A stretch of 64,000 nucleotides of DNA from Cordilura impudica (taxonomy: Eukaryota; Arthropoda; Insecta; Diptera; Scathophagidae). The stretch lies in contig OY821521.1 in assembly GCA_963682025.1 (NCBI GenBank), positions 51,266,807-51,330,806 on the forward strand. The letters are read 5' to 3'. The position numbers and the translations under genes were made by a program. How positions within the stretch are numbered: the stretch's first letter is position 1; each line of letters opens with the position of its first letter. Positions 1 through 12,400 of this stretch are shown here, piece after piece. The notes beneath the pieces were generated by a model. It did not search any database. It had not been told where the DNA came from and saw only the letters and a list, made by a program, of their open reading frames with translations.

Positions 1-1530
1 CCCCATGGTACAAAATTTTATGAACTGTGGATGGCATATATCACCAAGAGTATTTTTCATTATAAAGTATAGCTGTTTTATTGGCGTACTCTCCAAATTT
101 TTTTGCATTTATCTTTCTGCTGCATGCTAGAACTTGTAATATGATTTTGAATCGTCTTATTAATTCATGATCTACAACACCTGTGATAGATGCTGCAGTT
201 TCCGGATCGGAAAAAAATCTCCTTGCAGTATTTCCATCATTTGTGTTTCCTTCCCCTTGTTTTGGTTGGTCGATTACGAGGCCTAGCTATAGATATTTTT
301 GTTGAATTTGTTTTTTTTTTTTTATTTCTTTTTTCTTCATTTTCTTTGTTTTTTCTCACTGTTTCGCCTAACGGACCAAATTCCAAATCATAACCCAATT
401 TAAGAATATGCTCCATGAAACGTATTCTAGCATGAAGAGGGGACATTCCAAATTCGTAGGCTTCCTTACAACTATCGTCTTCTGGTGGGGGTTGGCTTAA
501 TTGACTTGTTGTCTTTTGGCATATAATGCAGCTTGACGTTGACTTTGTTCCAGTTAAAGATTGTGCAACTTTTCCATCAATCATTGTGAGACACATTTTA
601 AAATGTACTTCAATGTCTTGGTCATCAAATTTAAATATTACTGGTTGAAGTTCCTTAATTTGATCTTTTATTTTTTGAACTTCTTCAGTTATGACATCTT
701 TGGTTTCCTTTTTGAATGCAAATTTTATTGGTCTACAATACTTTGTTGAAGAAGGAATTTCATTTTTCCATATAACAATTTCTGTTGCTCTACTAGTTGA
801 CGGCTCTAAGACGCTATACCTTTTTGTTAAGCGCAATGGAACGAAAGATACCATAAATAAATTATCATCTGATGAATTTTCGGCATTAAATTGCTTGTAT
901 TGTTTCTGACCAGAGGATCCACCACATCCCCATTTAGAAATTAAAGTAATGCTGCCATTACCAATTTTTTTTAAATGATCAGTATCAAGCGTATTTAGCA
1001 ATCGTTCTGCAGTATGTTCAAGGAGATCTTGCAATTTTATTTCTGCTGATGTTGAAGTGACACTAATAGCAGATTGTGAAGGTAAGCATTCTTTTTTGGC
1101 AGAAACTAAATCTCGATACTCTGGAAAAATCCCACAATTCTTTTCATTGGTTCGCTTCCGCAATTCCTTATATTGATTTTTGGTCAATTTCAAATCCAAA
1201 GATAGGCCGAACCCTTCTTCCGGCGTAAATTTCTTATCTTCATTTGGTGTAGGAATGCTTTTCAAAATCCTCTTTCTGCGCCTTGGGCTCGCTTCTACTA
1301 TTTTTTCAATTATTTCAATTTTATTTTTTTTATTTTATTATTTTTATTTTAATTCTTTGAGAAATTTCTTCATTGATATTCTCCAGCTTGCACCTTCGAG
1401 ATCTTTCACTAAAGCCGTCAATTGGTTTTGCTGGTCGACCCTTTTTTCCACTTTCGTTGGCAGTTGTAGATGCACTCTCAAAAATAAGTTCCTTTATTAA
1501 CCAGTCTTGTAACGTTTGTACATCTTTGCC
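1..1530 (-). pseudogene. Transib-like (RAG1-related) DDE transposase relic, runs off left edge
   Basis: The minus strand holds an open stretch from about 1265 to 237, continued upstream to about 1530 by GRPAKPIDGFSERSRR-like text interrupted by a stop, and downstream in another frame to base 1. Motifs that I associate with Transib transposases, the relatives of RAG1, appear in order: WGCGGSSGQKQYKQF (about 900-950), YCRPIKFAFKKE (about 705-740), TMIDGKVAQSLTG (about 550-585), the CxxC pair SSCIICQ (about 515-530), FGMSPLHARIRFMEHIL (about 405-460) and GNTNDGNTARRFF (about 205-245). The family normally has an Asp where this copy has the second Gly of WGCGGSSG, so the first catalytic acid seems lost. 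The Asp of MIDGKV is present. The frame changes in the T-rich run near 305-325, and an in-frame stop follows. This is a dead copy; the C-terminal part lies outside the window. Confidence 0.72.
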
Positions 1531-1555
1531 TTGCTATGAGAGCGAGGAACAGTAT

Positions 1556-2079
1556 TAGAATGTATAAAATAAGCATAAACCAAATTCGGGTGGCATCGTT
1601 ATGAATTTGTGGCCATATCGGATAATATTTTTGTATGGGGACTAGGTGAAAAAATGGACCATTCATAACCATATTAAGTAAAGTTATTTATTTCTCTTAA
1701 ACCAAATTTAAGAAAAATTTATGCATATTTTATTTATTTCTTTTTTTTATAAATAGAATTGAAGATCGGGAACCAGATTTATATGGAGACACACCTAAAC
1801 TGACATTTATAAGACAATCTGGAACTTATGACTATGTCTGACCAATTTCAATACCGATAAAATATTTTATGAATATATATTTATATTTTCCTACCTGTAC
1901 TTTGATTACACAGACAAACAGACAGACAAACGGACGGACGAAAATTGCTAAATCGACTCCGAAAAAGATTCTGAGTCAAATGGTTTAATAAAACTTAGGT
2001 TTAAGGTCAGATATTTTTGGTAGTTACAAACATCACAACAAACTCATTATATACTGACCACAGAATGGTATAGGGTATA
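1556..2079 (-). repeat. DINE-1/Helentron-like repeat, family A copy 1
   Basis: Reads, in reverse, from a TATACCC-type end at 2079 through the GTCCGTCCGT-type run (1920-1945 on plus as acagacaaacggacggacg) to an AAGCATAAACCAAATT block near 1570. The same order of blocks recurs in more than ten other copies in this window. The short open frames in it are by-products. Confidence 0.6.
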
Positions 2080-2339
2080 CAAATTACACATTAAATGTCG
2101 CTATCCTGTCGCTATCTCATTATTAGACGACACCAACGAAATTAAAAGACTAAAGCGCAGCCATACCTTAGATCTCCCGTTTCGAAAATAATTTATCATT
2201 TAATATTCTAAAAATCATCTTATTTTGTTTTATGTTATGTATCTCATTGGAGTTACATAACCTCTGTGATGTATGTATTTAATCAAATTTGCTTATGATC
2301 CTTGGATAGATTGTAAATAAAGAATGAATTAATAAAAAA

Positions 2340-2850
2340 AAGTAAAAGACGCCACGTTATGTGGCAGGCAAGGTTATGGCGTCTGCTTTTTGGGATGTGC
2401 ATGGGATAATTTTTATTGATTTTCTTCAAAAAGGAAAAACAATGAACGACGAGTATTAATGCTAACTTATTGTAGCGTTTAAGTGATGATATTATGAGAA
2501 AAAGGCCGCATTTGGCGAAAAGAAAGCCAGTTCATACATCCACTATTGCGAAGGCCAAAAATCCATGACTTAAATTTCGGAATGCTTCATCACGCACCTT
2601 ATTTTCCAGATTTAGCTTCCTCGGATTATTCTATTCTATTTCCAAACTTTAGAAAATGATTCGGTGGTAAAAGATTTGCGGTTGATGGCTATTTAAGGAG
2701 TTCTTACTATAAATAAGGTATCGAAGCTATTGAATATTGCTGGGAAAAGTGTATCGAGCTAAAATGAGATTATGTTGAGAAGTAAAGATTGTGATTTCTT
2801 TGTCATGTCGCGTTGTTCTGGGACCGCCCTCGTACATTGAAACATGAACA
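2340..2850 (+). pseudogene. mariner transposase relic
   Basis: From 2376 the frame reads MASAFWDVHGIIFIDFLQ, then GKTMNDEY and a stop; this is the mariner block around the first catalytic Asp (WDxxGIIxxDFL). Further on, in other frames, come KRPHLAKRKPVHTS, HAPYFPDLASSDY and KCIELK-like text in the correct mariner order, then the phrase ctgggaccgccctcgta near 2818-2835, typical of mariner ends. There are several stops and frameshifts and a deletion just before PVHTS, which removes part of the second Asp block. It is inactive. Confidence 0.7.
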
Positions 2851-3479
2851 CTAAAACTACGCAAGTATTGTAAAATAAACTAACACGATGTCTTGACATG
2901 GCAATGTCGAGTGGAGACCGCTAATGTTCATGTCATGACTTAAAAATCCAACTTCTTGCCATGACAAAAATTCTGCCATAAACCCTGCTATTAATTAGAA
3001 GTTTCATTAGATTTTGACGTTTAAGTATTTTGATATGGCGCAACTTAAATTAACTAAAATCAAATTATTAATTTTATTAATATATATCGCGAATATGAGT
3101 GGTTGTGGAAATACAAAAGTGAAAACTATAAAAGATCGGATTTAGAAAGAAAAGTAACTCTTAAAGCATTGACTACAATTACGCATTTTTGTTGTTTACG
3201 GTTCAAAGACATTTTGTAAATGACGTTATGATATTTCTCTGATTTGAGACACCGTGTTCTAAAAATTCCGGAATATTGATATTTATTAAATATATATTTT
3301 TATTTAATATATGTATGTATATGTAAATATTACACACACAAAATACAACATCAAAAGTTATTGTTGTGTTTTTCTTAAAATAAATTAATACATAAATTGT
3401 TTTTCTTTTGTAAATTTACGTTGTTTTTGTTTTTATTAACAACTAACATTATTTGCTTTAGATGTTGGTGAATTTTTAC
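2851..3479. other. AT-rich spacer, no gene seen
   Basis: No open frame of note, no RNA gene and no clear repeat family; a TATGTATGTATATG-type run lies near 3305-3325. Confidence 0.4.
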
Positions 3480-4264
3480 TCCCTTTATATTAACTCGTAG
3501 AGTCTGCTTGTCTGCTTATCGACAAAAATTTTGATTGATTTTTAACCCCTTTCCCGTAACCCAATCGATCTGAAACTTTGCAGGCAGGCTCGTGGCGATG
3601 ACAAAAATGATCTAACAAATTTTTTTAGTGATGCCAAAACAATGGAAACTTTTAAATTTTTCTACCAGAGTTGATAAAAAATGTACAGAGTTAGTTTTGA
3701 TTATATTGCTACCTCAAAAACAACAAGATCAGCTATGGACTTACAATACAACATTTAGAATAACAACAAGAACAATACAGAAACATATATTTTTAAATTT
3801 TTTTTAATTTTTTCAGTGATTTCTCGGGACCTATTAAACTGATTTTCATGATTTTTCAAACATTTTTCTCATGATTTTAGCCAATAATTCTCACTAAAAA
3901 CAAGCGCCCCAGTTATTCTATTGAGAGCATGATCGTGACAAGGCAACATAGACAAATCATATTTTTTAAGACTTTTTTTACTTCTTCATTCAGTTCTCTG
4001 GGCCTAATCATCCGATTTGGACGATTTTAAACAGCAAACTTCTCAGAATGTTAATGAAGCATTTTTTATGCCAACGAGCACCCTACCTGCTCGATTGAAG
4101 TCGTCATCGTGATTTCCACAGACGGACAGACGGACATCGCTATATCAACTCCGCTTGTGATCACAAATGTATGTATTTTATGGGATCCAAAATTTTTTTT
4201 CTAACTATTACAAACGGAATGACAAACTTATATATACCCTCTGCACACTGGGGTGGAGGGTATA
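3480..4264 (-). repeat. DINE-1-like repeat, family B copy 1
   Basis: Contains the blocks acagacggacagacggacatcgctatatc (about 4117-4146), ttacaaacggaatgacaaac (about 4208-4227) and a terminal ataccctctgcacactgggg...gggtata stem (about 4232-4264). The same blocks in the same order recur near 17845, 27470, 37955, 47396 and 59830. The strand is assigned by analogy with family A, taking the TATACCC end as 5'. Confidence 0.5.
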
Positions 4265-4269
4265 AAAAC

Positions 4270-4385
4270 ATTGAATGAAAAAATTTAATGAAAAAATAAA
4301 ATTTCCTAGAATTTGCACTCGAATTTCGAGGGCTGGGCTCTGGTAGTTTCTATCATTAGATGATCCTGTACCTGGTTGAGTTCTT
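4270..4385 (-). repeat. Helitron-like repeat, family C, end fragment
   Basis: Only the hairpin end is present: gcactcgaatttcgagggctgg (about 4314-4335), matching in reverse the end of the full copies at 11866-12240, 34928-35270 and 58097-58442. Confidence 0.5.
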
Positions 4386-5199
4386 TTTGTATACGAAGCT
4401 TGTTTTAGTTTATGTTTCTCTGACTTGAACATGAACATTGTCATTAATTATTGAATCATTTTTTCGCTGATATATCGCACCTTAAATACAAAACAGTCAC
4501 AACTCAAAATTTTCAAATTTTCAGGAGAGGCAAAAAACTGTTTAAGTAAAAATTATTATATTATTTAAAAAAAATGTAGTTCAATTTGAGGAGAGTTTTG
4601 CTATACTTTTTTTTATCAATTTATATTGTGTTTGTGGAAATAAAATATAATTTTGAGTTATGACTCTCTGACTGAAATTTTTTAAGCAAACGTTACGAAA
4701 TTGTCAACTGACCTCATCAAGGTAAAGTTTCGAGATAACTCACTTTTTCCAAAAACATATATCAAAACTTAAAAAATTGTGCGAATATGAACTAATTGAT
4801 GATACCAAGCAAGTTGTGCCTTATTTAATTGATAGACATTTTGCTCCGATCTCTTTAGTAATTAATGGCAAACAATATTAGTAAGGTAATGGCTAACTAT
4901 AATTCCAACATTGGAACCACATAAGGCTCCAAAAGTTTAGCCCATCCCGAGCAGTAGACTCTAGCACAATATTTAGTTTTATTAAGAATGTACTACCTCG
5001 AGCCCAATAATTAATAATTATTTATTTTATTTCGGTACTAAAAATTTATTTTTTTTTGTCTTATTTAACTACATGTTATTAAATAAATATTTAGTAAATG
5101 AACTCACCTTGATTGATCTCGCAGCAATTATTTGAATTAAGTGGCTCTTTAACATATTACATATTAATAAATAACCTTCTTTACACTTTTATATTTTAT
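4386..5199. other. AT-rich spacer, no gene seen
   Basis: No convincing coding frame on either strand; the short open frame at 4208-4444 minus overlaps repeat families B and C and is not a gene. Confidence 0.35.
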
Positions 5200-5665
5200 A
5201 TTTTTTTGTATAGCAATATATATTTTTTATATATATTTTTTTATATATTTTTTTATATATATTTTTATATATATTTTTTTTATATACATATATATATTTT
5301 TATATATATTTTTTTATATATATTTTTTTATATATATTTTTTTATATATATTTTTTTATATATATTTTTTTATATATATTTTTTTATATATATTTTTTTA
5401 TATATATTTTTTATATATATTTTTATATATACATATTTTCTTATTTTTTATAAATATATATTTTTTATATATTTTTTTTATTATATTTTCACAAATATAT
5501 TTTTTATATATATTTCTTTTAATATATATATTTTTTTAATATATATTTTTGATATATACTATTTTGACATATTTATATACACTTTTATATATATTTTATA
5601 TATAAATATATTTATATATATTTTTTATATATACTTTTTAAACTTATTTTAAATATATATTTTTT
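5200..5665. repeat. TATATATTTTTT minisatellite
   Basis: Imperfect tandem array of a 12 to 14-base unit, tatatatttttt with variable T length, purest at about 5290-5420 and decaying on both sides. It creates a spurious 179-residue open frame made of Phe, Ile and Tyr. Confidence 0.85.
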
Positions 5666-6478
5666 TACATATGTAGGTATATTTCTTTATTCTTAAAATT
5701 TAACACCATTCACATATTTTAACACTTTTTTATATGTAAAAAAAAATAAATCGCACCTTTGAACGACTGCGCACAATTACCCACAAAGCAGATTGATTTC
5801 ACTATTCCTTCAAAACAAAAACAATAATAATACACTAACGAAAGTAACAAAGAAAAACAAACAAGTGACTGCTGCAGCAGCGCGGCCGAGACATCTTTAA
5901 GTAAAATCAAACTTTATATTCACAATTAACTTATCATTAAGTTTACAATTTTTCTTGTACAATTACGTTAAATTAACACATGGATTATATCTTCGAAACA
6001 TTTTACAACAATCTTATTGAATAATTATAATTATCACGTACTATTATATATTTCTTTTTTAATTTTTTCACAATATTTAAGCACTACACACTATTTGCGA
6101 CAAACACCGGCAATTACACTGACAATGAATTGTGTTTGTCAAACTAAAACTATTGAGTTAAAAGGAGAAAAGGAAGAGAAACACAGAGTTGTTACAAATA
6201 TTGTCAATTAAGCAATTTGTAGCCAGATGAAGCGATATTTTAGCCCTTCATTACTCTATAGTCAGGCTGTAATGAGTTTCTGCCGATGTTTGTAACATAG
6301 ATCAATCATTTTTATATTACCGATCGAATCAAAAGTACTTTCTGATTTAATTATTATGAAACGCAAAAAAAATTTTAGAAATTTTATTTTTATTTTTAAC
6401 TTATGAGTTATTAGGTGGTTGATTAAAAAAAAATCAGTTACATTAAATTAAATAACCTACATCTTTATGCACATACAC
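5666..6478. other. Spacer downstream of the Dgat2-like gene
   Basis: No gene seen. It is the 3' flank of the minus-strand Dgat2-like gene; a CATAAA hexamer lies about 20 bases after its stop, but no canonical AATAAA is near. Bases 6300-6345 resemble a small scrap of family A. Confidence 0.35.
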
Positions 6479-9400
6479 TTAATTAATAACTAATTTAATA
6501 TCATCAGCATTTTCAATATATTTATGTTTGTATTTTTCAAACATTTCATTCAGACTATTGATAACTTTTTGATGTAGTTCATCAACATATTTGGGATCAG
6601 GATCAGCCATTTTCTTAACATCAATGGGAGCACCAACTAAAATAATATATGTTTATAAAATATTGCTTGAAAACAACTAATCAAATTATAAATTACAAAA
6701 AAAAAATCTTAGATTACTTACCAACTTGTACAATATGTTTTCTCTGCGGCAGAAAACCGAAAGAGTACTGGAAGAAACCACGACCCAAAACAATTAAAGG
6801 AGAAACACCGGTTAATTTTTTAACAAATGATTGATACTTTCTTAGCATGGAATTAGGTGGATTTGCTACTTGATCAAAAATATCAACTTCACCAAATGAG
6901 AAGGTGGGTACTATGGCGGATCTAAAAAAAAATATGAAAAAATCAAAAATTAATTTAAATTTGTACCTAAATTATCAATAAAATTATAACTTTTAAAAAC
7001 CTTTTCCACTTACCCAGTTCTTATGGCAATTTTAACAAAACCTTTACGATTTTTCAATGTCAATATATAATGTCGTGGATGAGAATCCAAAGATTCCTGA
7101 GCTCCACCTACTAAAACAGCCACTGCATTGGAGGTAAAGCCATCTTTGTTGTCTTTATGTTTAGGATCGTTTGATTTGCTTAGAAGATATGTCAAAGATT
7201 CTTTCGAACACGATACCAAACCCCAGAAACGTATGACTTCACGCATAAACGGTATAAAGAAATGCATGTCTAAGGTGGCAATTTTTGGTCTAACTCCGGG
7301 GTATAACTGCAACCATTTGCCAATATTGTTGCCCATATTAATTGAAACTCCAGTGCTGAAATAGAGATTTTTTTCCGACATTATTTTGAAGTCATAAATC
7401 TTTTTTTATATAGAAAAATTTCGTAATATGAAAACTTTTTTTTTTTTGGGAATGGTATTCTCATTGTAGCCAGTGAGTTTCGGTTAGGGCATTCAAACAA
7501 CAAAACTAACTTAGAAACTATTTTGTTGGTAAATTACACACAACGATTCGGAACTACGAGCTTTGACTTCAATGCCGCATTATGGCACATATTCGGAGAG
7601 GGCGGCCAAAAGTCATAGATACTCAGCCATTTTAAAATTAATTATCTCATATGAAAGTAGATAAATGGAAACCGAAGGAGTAAAAAAATTTCGCTACAAT
7701 AGGTTGATCCAAAATACACTCATTCTGTACTATTCCTGGGTTACAATCTAAACTTTCTTAGTATATTTTCAATCTTTAAAGTGTAAAACTCTTTCGGTTT
7801 AAAATATATTAAGTTTGGATAAATTTATTTAATGCTTCTTTTCGGATAAAGTTTGGTAAAATGAGAGTAAACTAAAAACTATCTCTCACACTAATAAACG
7901 TCAAAGTACAATAACAAACGTCAAGTGTTAATGAAGAAAAACACAAATTAGAATTTCACAATACAGAATATTATATACTATTATATACCATGCGTTTGGA
8001 GAATTGGTTTAGAAAATAAGCATAAGCCAAATCTGAGTGGAATTTTTATTAATTTTATCGGATGATACAATTGTATGTATGGAGACTAAGTCGAAAAATT
8101 TATCAATCATGGTATATTTGCAAATCAAATTTGAGGAAAATCTATGCAATATTTTTGTTTTTGATCATTTTAAGTGCAGATCGGGAAGCAGCTTTAAATG
8201 GGGGCTTTGATTAAGAATTTTTATACGGGGGTTTGTTTTTGGACTACTGACTAAAGGATGTAATAAACACACACAAACCCAATTTGACCGAGATCTATGT
8301 GACAATTTAGATCTTACAGCAAGTCGGTCACGTAGGGGTCATTTCTATGGGGACTAGCGTTCGTCATGTGGCCTATAGAAGCTTATATACCAAATTACAT
8401 CAAAATATGAATAATATTTGCGATCTGTGGTTTGATTAAAACGTTTACATGGACACATAGAAAGGTATAATAAAAGATGGGTCTAGGTCAAAAGTTTTTG
8501 GTAGTTACAAACATCAGTACAAAGTCATTATACCCTACCCACATAGTGGTATAGGGTATAAATTTATTTTTCTTTTTAGATACAGAGCAGAATCGGGCAC
8601 ATGTAGAGATTGCGGAAAGGGTAACGAAAACATATAACACTAACTTTGTTACTGTCCTGCATTTTGCAGAATAAGAGCAGAATCTATCCATCGTCATGAC
8701 TGTGGACTGTGGAAATGTAGAGCGCAAAACAAGCCAACATTCTGGCTTAAATGTATATCCAGATACTAAGGATATGAGCTATGTGTAAACACGGCTCCTC
8801 TTCTCAACCTAACCTAACCTAATGTTATATATTTTTTATATTAATGGTTCAAAAGGTATTTCAGATTTATTTTTGGAGTTTACAAAGGCCTTTGATTTGG
8901 TTGGCCGCTATGTTAAGTTAAGTGTGTTGGGAAAGGAACTGAAATTGTTTGAAATTGTTGTTTCAAAATCGGAAATAGTTTGTACAAATAAACAACAGCA
9001 AAAGTGAATTGCTAAATGTGGAGTGTAGAGTGCTGCAAGCGAGCTACTTAGGGCCATTGCTATTTTCTGTATATTTTAATGATATTACTAACTTAAACCT
9101 ACCTGGTCGATTATACTTACACATGTTTGCTGATGATATTTGCCTACTTTATCCCTATAAATATGTTTAGGCACTAAAAACAAATGTGGAACGACATATT
9201 TCCTTAGTATTTGATTATGGTCGATTGAACAAGTTAACTCTAAATGTAAATAAAACCAAATTAATCTGATTTAGACCACATGATCAAGCTTTGAATAAAA
9301 ATTTCAATATTTTTGATAATATAATTAATGAAACCCATGAAATAAAATACGTGGGAATTACTTTACAAATTAAATTTCATGGGACACGCATATTTTAGAA

Positions 9401-12400
9401 TTAAAAGCTAAAATGGCACCGGTTAAGGTTCATTTACACGATACCACTCAGTCCTATGATTTTTCGATATAAAAATCCGATAAAATTAATCGGACTGTCA
9501 TAAAGCCGTACCAACATTATTTCTGCATACTTAGGTCATTTACACCATTACACTCAAGTCTTATGAAAACAGCTGTTTAGAATAACAAGCGAATTTATTT
9601 TGAAATCTATATTTTATTTCCACTTTCTTTGTTTTTGTTTACCTTTTTTTAATATTACAAAAAAAAGAACAACTCTGCAAAACTCTACAACTCTACAACT
9701 CTACAAAATCCTACAGACTGTCAATTTCATAACATAAGCTTTGTACATGACTTTTTCATAATACTCGACTTTTTGACAGGTCGTATTACAAAGTGTGATA
9801 GTGTAAACTGGCCTTTACTGGTATTTTGTATAAAATGAAAAATAAATTGAATATTAGAACTAAAATGTTACTATATCAAGTTTTGATTCAAAGCCATTTG
9901 AAATCACTGCAAAGTATGCAAAATAAAGCTTTAAAAACCATACACACTATACCAATTACTTACTTAACACTATCTTTATATAATAATTGTTGTAAGTCCA
10001 TGTGCCTATTCATGGATTATACAAATATCAGCTGCTTATGTTTGAACTTCAAAAATTTAAACAACAATGGTCATCATACTATTAAGTTTACTCAGAATCA
10101 ATCAGTTATTAATACAAAGAACCCACAAAATCTGCGAATACCTAGCTTCAAACTAGAAAGAACAAAACAAAGAATAGAGTATATGGGTGGTTTCGAATAT
10201 AATAACTTGCCTGAACTATTAAAAACAATAAATAGAATATCTAATTCTAAAAAAAAGAACTTAAAGATCACTTATTTGAAAATCTTGAAATGTTTATTTT
10301 GTAATAATACGTAATTGCATTTGCGTGAACCTAATAATATGGATTCCATATTATTGATCCATAATCCAAAATTGGTCTTACAAGTGCTGTATAAAGCTGT
10401 TTAGTAACATATGGATCTGAAAACTCCTTAGCCCATCTGTTAACGAAATCAAGAGTAGATCTTGCCTTATTAACAATCATACTAATATGACCAATGAGGT
10501 CAAGTTTCCTATCCATAAGTACACCAAGATCCAGAAATGTTAGGACGGTATCCAATACTATTCCATGAATGCAATACTCGCTAGAAATTATCCCTTTTCT
10601 GTGAAATACCATATGCTTACACTTCTTAAGATTTAGTTCCATCAAGTTCACATAACACCACTCAACTAATAAATCAAGCTCACGCTGAAGAGTAATATGA
10701 CCATTTATGTCATTGAAACTGTGAAATAACTTAACCATATCTGCATACATAAGGACGTTGCAATTCGAAATTACAGTTGGAAGATCATTAACGAAGGGTA
10801 AAAACAATAACGTGCCCAAATGGATGCCTTGGGGAACTCCAGAAGTAACTCTTATGATTTTCGATTCAATATTGCAACACATGACCCTTTGAGACCTAAA
10901 CGTGTAATACGATTCAATCCATAGAATAATAGATTCATGTATGTCAATGAGTCTTAGTTTGAGAAGTAAAATATTATGATCCACCCTATCAAAAGCTTTA
11001 CTAAAATAAGTGTATATCACATCTGTCTGCTCACCACGGACAAAACCTATGAAAACATGAATCGAAAATTCTAGAGCATTAGTAACTGCTGATCTTGATT
11101 TTAAAAAGCCATGTTGAAATGGAGACATCGACTATGTCGATACTCATACTCAGTAAAAAGGTTGTTCATTAACTTAGGAATAACAGTTAGCTTATCTATT
11201 CCCTTATAGTTAAGTACATTCGCCTTACCACCTGACTTATACAAAGGTATAATAAATGATTCTTTCCAAGAAGTAGGAAAATAAGCAATTTGCAAATGAC
11301 TGTTGAAAATACATGTTATGGGTAACTTAGAATTTGAGCTCAGTTTCTCAAAATACAAGCAGAAGCACTATCAGGACCAGGCTTGTATGAAAATTTAAAC
11401 TGAATCAGAGACTTAAAAACAGTTTCCGTATGAAAGAGTGGAATATTTGATACCGAGGAAACTTTTATTAAATATGGATAGTTAGCGACGATTAAAGTAT
11501 TTGAAATAGAATTGCTAAACGTGGACTGGAAAAAATCAGTAAACATATTCGCAATATTAAGATAATCAGAGGATGAATTACCATTGCAAAACATTGTAGG
11601 CGGGAAAGAAGAAGATTTGCGTTTAACACGTACATAGTCGAAGAAGGACTTTGGGTTATTAGCAAAGTTTGAATTTAAATTATCCAAATACCTCGTATAG
11701 CAATTATTATTCAGTAAATTATAATCAGCGCGAGCGGTAGAACGAATAATATATGAATCTTTTAGAAATATTAAAGAACCGGAAAGAGGAGCAGATTCTA
11801 CAAAAAACTTCACAATTGAAAATAAACCTTTAATGACAGAAAATATTTTATCTATAATATTAATAGGCTAGACGATTTCTTGTGACCGATGTTTTGTTCT
11901 ACCCTTTTATCCCGATTTTGATCAAACGTATATTATTTGAAAGGTATTTCTTTTTAGCTGTTCACCAGATTTACAGATTTTTAAATTGTTTCCTTTATTT
12001 TGAGTAAATTGCATTTAAAATTGCTACTAACACATACATAAAATTATACAATGCTTTGTTCGTGTTTATTAAATTTGTTAATGGGTTTGTAATAGAAACG
12101 AGTTTGTTTTTTTTTTTTGTGTTGATTTGTGAATTGGCTGTAATTGATTTGCATACCTTTAAAGTCTTTATTTAATGAAAAAATAGAATTTCCTAGAATT
12201 TGCACTTGAATTTTGAGGGCTGGAATCTGCTAGTTATTATTAAAACATTATTATTTTTTAACAAATATGAAATTTAATTACATATATTCTCGTTATTTGC
12301 ATACATATTATAACAATTTAATATATATAATAATGTACTATTTTTAATAAGAAAAAATAATGAAAAATCATATAAAAACAATTCAAACTTCAGTTTATTT

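Noticed and set aside
5113..5652. 179-codon open frame rich in Phe, Ile and Tyr
   Set aside because: It is the translation of the tatatatttttt minisatellite; composition and period explain it completely.
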